Source: Primulina eburnea (taxonomy: Eukaryota > Streptophyta > Magnoliopsida > Lamiales > Gesneriaceae). From it: a stretch of DNA of 64,000 nucleotides. Under the pieces are notes generated by a model. That model ran no database searches, was not told the origin of the DNA, and saw only the letters and a list, made by a program, of their open reading frames with translations. This document shows, piece after piece, positions 58,133 through 64,000 of this stretch. The stretch's first letter is position 1. The number at the start of each line of letters is the position of its first letter. The stretch covers positions 44,710,051 to 44,774,050 of the forward strand of contig NC_133108.1 in the NCBI RefSeq assembly GCF_022965805.1, in the 5' to 3' direction. Both the position numbers and the translations under genes were made by a program.

Positions 58133-58652
58133 TAGTATATTATATTATATAAATAAAAAAATGGGAAAAAAAAATGAATGCCGTCGGACTCAGCTATCTT
58201 GAAAATAGTGAACATTGTCAAACAGTAATTAAGGCTGGCTAATGAAATCACGCCACGTTTAATCTCTAATTAGATTACCTGTAGTCAACCCTTTGACCAT
58301 GGGAATAGTATCCTTATCCACGGAGTAATTTTTTAAAAGATTTATATTGTACTCTGTCAAAAAAAAAAAAAAAAAGATTTATATTGTACTTGGGGAAGGT
58401 GGTATTATGTCTATCTATTTATTTTATATTATATATATTATTAACATAGAGAATAAATTTTTACAGGGATTTTCTAAACTGGCTTTCCCTAAGTTAATTT
58501 TTAAAAATAACTTTTAAGTTCCAAAAACACCTTTCAAAGCCTTTTTTTCCCATTCGGCCTTCATTTGAAACCTTTTTTATATGCACACAAAATGACAAAA
58601 TGCATACTAAATTACAAACCTACAAGTTCTTGATTAAAAGTTTAAATTATAT

Positions 58653-58655
<3 letters not shown>

Positions 58656-58714
<59 letters not shown>
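58656..58714. repeat. (TA)n microsatellite
   Basis: Nearly pure TA repeat of about 58 bases with one interruption (ATAATA) near its left end. Confidence 0.95.
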
Positions 58715-58717
<3 letters not shown>

Positions 58718-59760
58718 CATTCATTATGTATTAATGTAAAAAAGAAAATTGTTTATGGATTTCATGCTTATACTAAATTTACCAATATTTTTTTACTGCA
58801 TGTCAAGTCCAAAAATAAAATATTTTCATCAAATGTAATTAAATAATCTCCATCTCTGGTTCAATATCTCTCAAAATAAAACTATCTACTCTCCTTTTTC
58901 AACTTTCACTGAATTTTAAAAAACCAGTATATCGTGTCTTTAATTATGTTTTGGATTTATCACTGATTTTTGCACAAGTAACAAATGTACTTCCACCAAT
59001 AGTGTATGTAATAGTTTGGGGACATAATATCCGATGTCTCCGAAGATAATCGCCTGTCACTTAATGAGGGCACATCAATACATTTCGCCATGTCAAATAT
59101 TGCGCCACAGTATCACTTTTTCCCCGAGATAAAATTAAGGTATATAGCGCAATAAAAATGGGGTTTCTTCCTCAAACCTAGGCTAACAAAAACCCCATTT
59201 GGCTATGTTAGAAAATATAATTCCTGTCCGGAAATATATAATAAAAACCAATATACACCATTCTCATAATCAAATTGTAAAAACATAGTGTCACAAGATT
59301 TTCTAAGAAAACAAGAAAATTTAGGTCAAAGTTATTCAAATGAAATATTCAGCAGTGGATAAACATGAAAAAATTATAAAATATACAAAGAAACACAGAA
59401 TTGCAAAACACGTGGCAGGCATAGCATGGTGGAATTGATGTGACGGGTCAAAGGATATTTGTAGTGAGCGAAGCATAATATTGATACAAAACAATACAAT
59501 CCAAGAATGGATTACATCATATAATATAATATAATATAATTATTCGCATAACATAATATAATTACATACTTTTTTACTATATAATTACATACTTATATGT
59601 CAGTAATTGTGAACCCAATCAAATTTATTTCTCTGTCCCTCAGTTTCCACCAAAACCTAGCTAGAACTGATTTCATCTCTTCAAACTCCCCATATTCTTG
59701 ACCCAACTTCTAAATCTGCAAAACACAAAGAAAAAAAAAACCTTAAAAACACACACATAT

Positions 59761-60220
59761 ATGGCGGCAGACACCTCAAGTTCTCTGAAAATAATCGTCC
59801 AAAGAAACCCTTCAGAGTCTCAACTTTCTGAACTGGGCATCAAATCTTGGCCAAAGTAATCAATCCCTTCAATTTTTTCGCATTCCCTTGCCTTTTGAGT
59901 AACAAGATACCACAGATTTTCTCATTCAGATTAATATATTTAGTTATTGCCTTATTATTTTATGTTAATTAAATTGCAGATGGGGTTGTTCTCCGGGGAA
60001 ATACCAGCTGAAATTCGATGCACAGGAGACATGCTATTTAGTGCGTGGAAGAGTGAAGGTTTACCCCAAGAATTCGAGCACAGATCAAGAGACTGTGGAA
60101 TTCGGAGCCGGGGATCTTGTGATTATACCAAAGGGTTTGAGCTGCACTTGGGATGTATCTGTTGCTGTTGATAAACACTACACTTTTGATGCATCTTCTC
60201 CTCCATCTTCTTCCTCTTAA
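59761..60220 (+). CDS. Small RmlC-like cupin-fold protein (Cupin_3)
   Basis: A 111-residue single-domain cupin of the plant family that includes At4g10300 and At2g32650, whose role is unknown. Two exons, 59761-59855 and 59980-60220, join in phase: MAADTSSSLKIIVQRNPSES...GIKSWPK, then WGCSPGKYQLKFDAQETCYL, VRGRVKVYP, VEFGAGDLVIIPKGLSCTWD and VSVAVDKHYTFD. The second exon resembles the whole conserved domain. The usual cupin metal-binding histidines are largely absent, so metal-dependent catalysis should not be assumed. The frame that starts at 59947 in the intron is a shadow. No transit peptide is evident. Confidence 0.9.
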
Positions 60221-60459
60221 AAAAAAAGTAATTATGTATTCATTGTTGTTGTTGTAACCCTAATTAATGCATGTAATAGTATTTTTTTTCCTTTCTAAAT
60301 GCTATCTTTTATTAATTGGTAGCATAATATGACTTTGTCAGGTGTTTTGTGCAGGATTAGTAGAAGTTGGAAACATATGTATGTTTAGTCTCTTGATTTG
60401 ATTTGTTATAACTAATTAACCATGTTTTGGGTAAGTTTTTAGTTCTATATATCTTGATC

Positions 60460-60462
<3 letters not shown>

Positions 60463-60540
<78 letters not shown>
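60463..60540. repeat. (TA)n microsatellite, about 39 units
   Basis: Pure TA repeat, about 240 bases after the cupin stop codon, possibly within or just beyond its 3' UTR. Confidence 0.97.
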
Positions 60541-60543
<3 letters not shown>

Positions 60544-61358
60544 TACTTGTAATTACTTTGTGCTACGAATGACTTGTTTTTTCGTCGTGGACCGGAGATA
60601 TTTGTGTTGAAGAGATGTGAAAATGATGGATTAGATTATGGAGAAATTCAGTGGATTTTTTTTCTTTCAGCAATTGTATATATATTGGTACTTTTAGTTG
60701 TGCATTGGTATTGATTGACCGGAAAATTACGAAAATCATTACATAAGTTGATTTATTTTTGTTTTTGATAATGTTGTTGTGACGTTACATATATATTTTC
60801 GTTAACAAAAAAGGATTAAAACGTTTTTTTCCCCATTAAGATCAAATTTTGACTAATTTAATGATCATAGCCAAGCCAATTCACATGATAATTTGATAAA
60901 ATTTTCTTCGATCGATTCCGTAGGTTATTAACACAAATACTTGTCTTAAAAATGGGGTCTATGTAACTTTTAGTTAAAAGAATTTAAATTTACCAACAAA
61001 AGCATTGATTGGATTATCTGATTAATGGGGGTTTATTTATTGGGATTTTGGGAATGTGTGCCTTTTAATTTGTTTGAAAAACTTGTAAACGAAGGAGGAA
61101 ATAGTTGGTCAATGGAATATGTCCTACTCAAACTAAAGTTTTAAATTCAGTAGAAATGTTTTAAATGCTTTCTCTGACCGGTCAAATATTCTCATATGTG
61201 ATCCAACCTTTTTTTAGTGGGTTGAAATGTTGAATGAAACTTTTTGTTTTTTTTGTTACTTTTATTAAAAAAATGGTTTGCTAAATGGTGGAAGAAAAAT
61301 TAAAATGTAAATAAAAATATGATATATATATATAGTTGGATGCTTAGAGTGTATTTTG

Positions 61359-61361
<3 letters not shown>

Positions 61362-61425
<64 letters not shown>
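61362..61425. repeat. (TA)n microsatellite, about 32 units
   Basis: Pure TA repeat; a shorter TA run lies just upstream at 61322-61334. Confidence 0.97.
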
Positions 61426-61428
<3 letters not shown>

Positions 61429-63615
61429 TTAAATTCGAGTCTCGCTTCTACCATTTATGAATATCAAGTGATTATGGAAAAAAGAAAATGGCATTTATTT
61501 TTAAAAAAATTAGGTCGATGATTCATTCATTTCATGAAGTCTATTGGATATTATAAGCGACAGTAATAATAATAATAATAAATAAATTGAACACTTGGGG
61601 AATTTAAATGCTTTCGTATTGTATTTTATTGTATCCAAAAAGGGGGAGAAATTAGAACGATTGGCAGCAGATTTTTTACAAATAAGAAAGATGCATGCAT
61701 TATTATTATTATTTTAAGAAACGTTAATTCTGACGTTGTAATAAAAAAAACATGAATTTATATTATAATGGTCAATAAAAGCAAGTGATTTGTCAATGTT
61801 TACCGCACTGACAGTAACATCAATCACTCAAGCATTTAATAGTTATATATAAATAGTTTAAAAATTGACAAATTTATATACCGACAGAATATTTTTGTCC
61901 ACATTTGCATTAAAGATTGGTTTGAAATAATATTTTATCTATTTATTAGTTTAAGATAATTATAATTATATTAAAATAAAAAACGTTTTTAATACTTAAA
62001 TTCGTGCTAATTTTGTTTATACTTAAAAAGTTTGGAGCTAGACATCTACACTTCAAAATACTTCACGTTTTTTTAACCTTGGCTTCAAATGCATTTACCA
62101 TCAATCCCACTAATTTCATTAGCAATGTTGAATATTGTGTGTGTGTGTGAGAGAGAAGGATAGAGAAGTGTTACTACCATTATAATATAAATGATATTGT
62201 GTTAACCAACCAGAAAGATCTTTTTTTGATAAAAAACTTGGACAATTTTAGAAATCAGGGAAAAGGGCCCCAATAATTAAAATGTCCAGGGTAAGGAAAA
62301 GACAAACCCCACCCCCCTCCGTTAAACAAATCTGCGATGATTATCATCAAGTTTGGACTGACATTGACCTATAAAAGATTGTATATTTTCTATCGAATTG
62401 TTAAATTTTATTGCCTTCTTTTTACACTAAGATCGCAAGTAAACAATGTAACAAACGGAAAAGTAGATTTTCTAATGAAATTAAAGGAAGAAGGAAAGCA
62501 AGTCTATTGAGCTTTATGATCAACAATATTCACACACACACTGGCACTGTAGATCAAAATTGAAAATTACTATAGGGGACTCTTCCATGTTCACAAGTAA
62601 ATTTTACTCGTCCACTGCAGATAGAATAGTTAGTTCGCACACAAGTGCTCGTCTTGATCGGGAGGTGAATAGTTTAGTTAGCCCGCTTATGAATCTCGTT
62701 GGGGAGGCTCAGATTCTTGCAACGAGCACAAATTATTACTGGCTACTGACATGCTGTGAAGGGAACTTATACTCCAACTTATCAAGAAAACGCGAAAAAA
62801 ATTGAAGAAATAACAGAAGGGAAAAGAGAGAATGAATTAAGTATATGTTGAGTAAGCTGAACTCTGGACAAAGACTTGAGCAGACAACTTTGCATGTTAG
62901 AATTAAAGTAACAGCTGGACAATGATATCCAGATGAGTAATATCATTTGCTAATTAGATAATGTAAGAGAAAAAAGGAACTATTGAATTTGTGCCTTATC
63001 GATCAATTACTGTCATAGATAAACTTCATGCTATTATCGGTTCACAACTGATGAGAAAACTCGGATCACCTCCAAATAGTTTTTTCATATAGTGACAATC
63101 GATATGTCATACATAACCTAAATTGAGGGCTCACAATTTACAGTTTGACTTCATTCTCATTGATACAGTAACTATGAACGTAATTGGCATGTTTTTTGTG
63201 TCTTTTAATTAGTAATAATCAGCATCTTTTCTTTATCTTATTTATAATGGGGTTTCATCAAGAGTGTTACTATCCAGCTTTCAACTTAGGCATGACATTT
63301 TTTAGGTTCTTCAAATCCATATTCAAGATTTTTAAAATAAAACAAAAATGAAATAATAACAAAGTAACTTTTGGTTACATAGAATGTTTTTGTGACGTTC
63401 TGGGCTTTTAGAAATGTCGCTAGAATCAAGATTGAATAACATTTCCTTTTCTTAAAGTTCTTAAGCTGCTTGCATCCTTCAGAAAAGTGGCCATCTTTTT
63501 GTCTCTTTGAGTCTGGTAGACCATCATCCTATTGCTAGACATCTTATTTCCTTGATGTTTTTCAACTTATATCAATAATCTGCAAGTTGGATGATTTGTT
63601 TTGTATTTTGTTTAG

Positions 63616-64000
63616 GGGCAAGACTTATACAAGTCTAAACAAGTGTGAGCCAAACAAATAGTACGCATACTGGGGAAGGTGATGTCTTTGTTCTTTACTT
63701 TTCAGTTCTAACAACAACTCTGTTACCGAGTTCATGACTAGATATTGTCATTCTTGTGAGAGAGACTATTGTTTCTGCATTCTTTGTCATATTTATCATG
63801 ACCTCTTGTGGTGACAGCACTAACAAACATTCTAATAATGCAGGCGCCAACTATAGCTGCTGCCGCTTATTTGAGGATGGCTGGTAGGCCACCGGTTCTA
63901 CCATCTGGCAACCTTTCATACTCAGAGAACTTCTTATATATGCTTGATTCATTCATTGTACGACCTATTTTATACCTTCTTTCCAAACCGTTTCAATATA
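63616..64000 (+). pseudogene. Partial peroxisomal-type citrate synthase with nonsense codon
   Basis: Two adjacent exons are visible. 63616-63678 reads GQDLYKSKQV-stop-AKQIVRILGK, and 63844-63957 reads [20 protein letters not shown] then [18 protein letters not shown]. Both match plant peroxisomal (glyoxysomal) citrate synthase, which condenses acetyl-CoA and oxaloacetate in fatty-acid breakdown. Flanking splice signals (TTTAG|GGG, AAG|GTGATG, GCAG|GCG) are still present. The TGA at 63646-63648 stands where the family has arginine and would end translation. The donor after the second exon (ATT|GTACGA) is altered in context. The preceding exons are not found within 1.1 kb, and the gene may continue past the window edge. 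I call it a probable pseudogene; an intact neighbour beyond the edge cannot be excluded. Confidence 0.8.

Larger units (their letters stand above)
53980..59760. other. Long intergenic region without a convincing gene
   Basis: 5.8 kb between the subtilase and the cupin gene. The first 260 bases are the subtilase promoter and leader. The rest holds a diverged local duplication, microsatellites and one TIR element copy, all listed separately. The 56.1-56.4 kb stretch (for example ACAACCCTCGTTCGGACTTT and AATGCATTGTAGTCGGGGAT) looks like a transposon-derived repeat I have met in other plant sequences, but I cannot name its class. No frame shows a known domain. Confidence 0.5.
60221..63615. other. 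AT-rich intergenic region, no gene
   Basis: This holds the cupin 3' UTR, two long TA microsatellites and a TG/AG run near 62138-62157. It was searched for the upstream exons of the citrate synthase that appears at 63616; none was recognised. The 81-residue frame at 62560 has no similarity I know. Confidence 0.55.

Noticed and set aside
57975..58202. Tyrosine-rich reading frame
   Set aside because: It is a translation of the (ATT)n microsatellite.
62560..62805. 81-residue frame upstream of the citrate synthase exons
   Set aside because: No similarity to citrate synthase or other families recognised; length is within chance.

Overview
The window is nuclear DNA of a flowering plant. The genes have spliceosomal GT-AG introns, AT-rich intergenic DNA and plant-only families (Aux/IAA, PHR-type MYB-CC, Psb28, SBT1 subtilase, plant TH2). 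A roughly 180-bp TIR element with GTGAGACGGTCTCAC-like ends occurs at least ten times. From memory this family is common in Lamiales genomes, so an asterid is my best guess, but the sequence does not prove a species.

Layout: 1-5 kb is repeat-rich upstream DNA with a tiny relic of a receptor-kinase exon. At 5.1-8.9 kb lies an LRR receptor kinase of the MIK2/At1g35710 type (+). At 10.3-12.8 kb is a seven-exon PHR/PHL MYB-CC factor (-). At 15.2-16.8 kb is ribosomal protein L23/uL14 (-), with promoter site II boxes. At 18.9-26.0 kb is the splicing factor PRP39 (+, 14 exons). At 28.3 and 32.0 kb are two LEA_2/NHL paralogues (+), separated by a decayed hAT transposon (-). A broken, intron-containing copy of part of PRP39 follows the second one. 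At 34.7-37.4 kb is a VPS62/DUF946 protein (+) whose first intron appears to use a GC donor. At 38.7-40.8 kb are two adjacent TIR elements, both packed with GCGACGG/CCGTCGC repeats. The second is a complete foldback element with a 9-bp target duplication, as expected of Mutator-like elements.

At 41.7-44.5 kb is an Aux/IAA repressor (+). At 45.6-48.4 kb is the thiamin enzyme TH2 (-), with an aspartate-to-glycine change in a HAD phosphatase motif. At 50.1-51.4 kb is Psb28 (+), convergent with an intronless SBT1 subtilase at 51.7-54.0 kb (-). At 54-59.7 kb there is no convincing gene, but there is a diverged local duplication, simple repeats and an element copy. At 59.8-60.2 kb is a small cupin (+). 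The last 400 bases hold two exons of a peroxisomal-type citrate synthase, the first with an in-frame TGA.

The genes do not form a pathway; this is ordinary plant gene order. The main points of interest are the structured transposons, the local duplications, stop-free introns that fall in functional domains, and the two candidate lesions (TH2 and citrate synthase). I found no wholly new biological system. Splice sites were assigned by hand from reading frame, phase and protein-family conservation; I had no transcript evidence.
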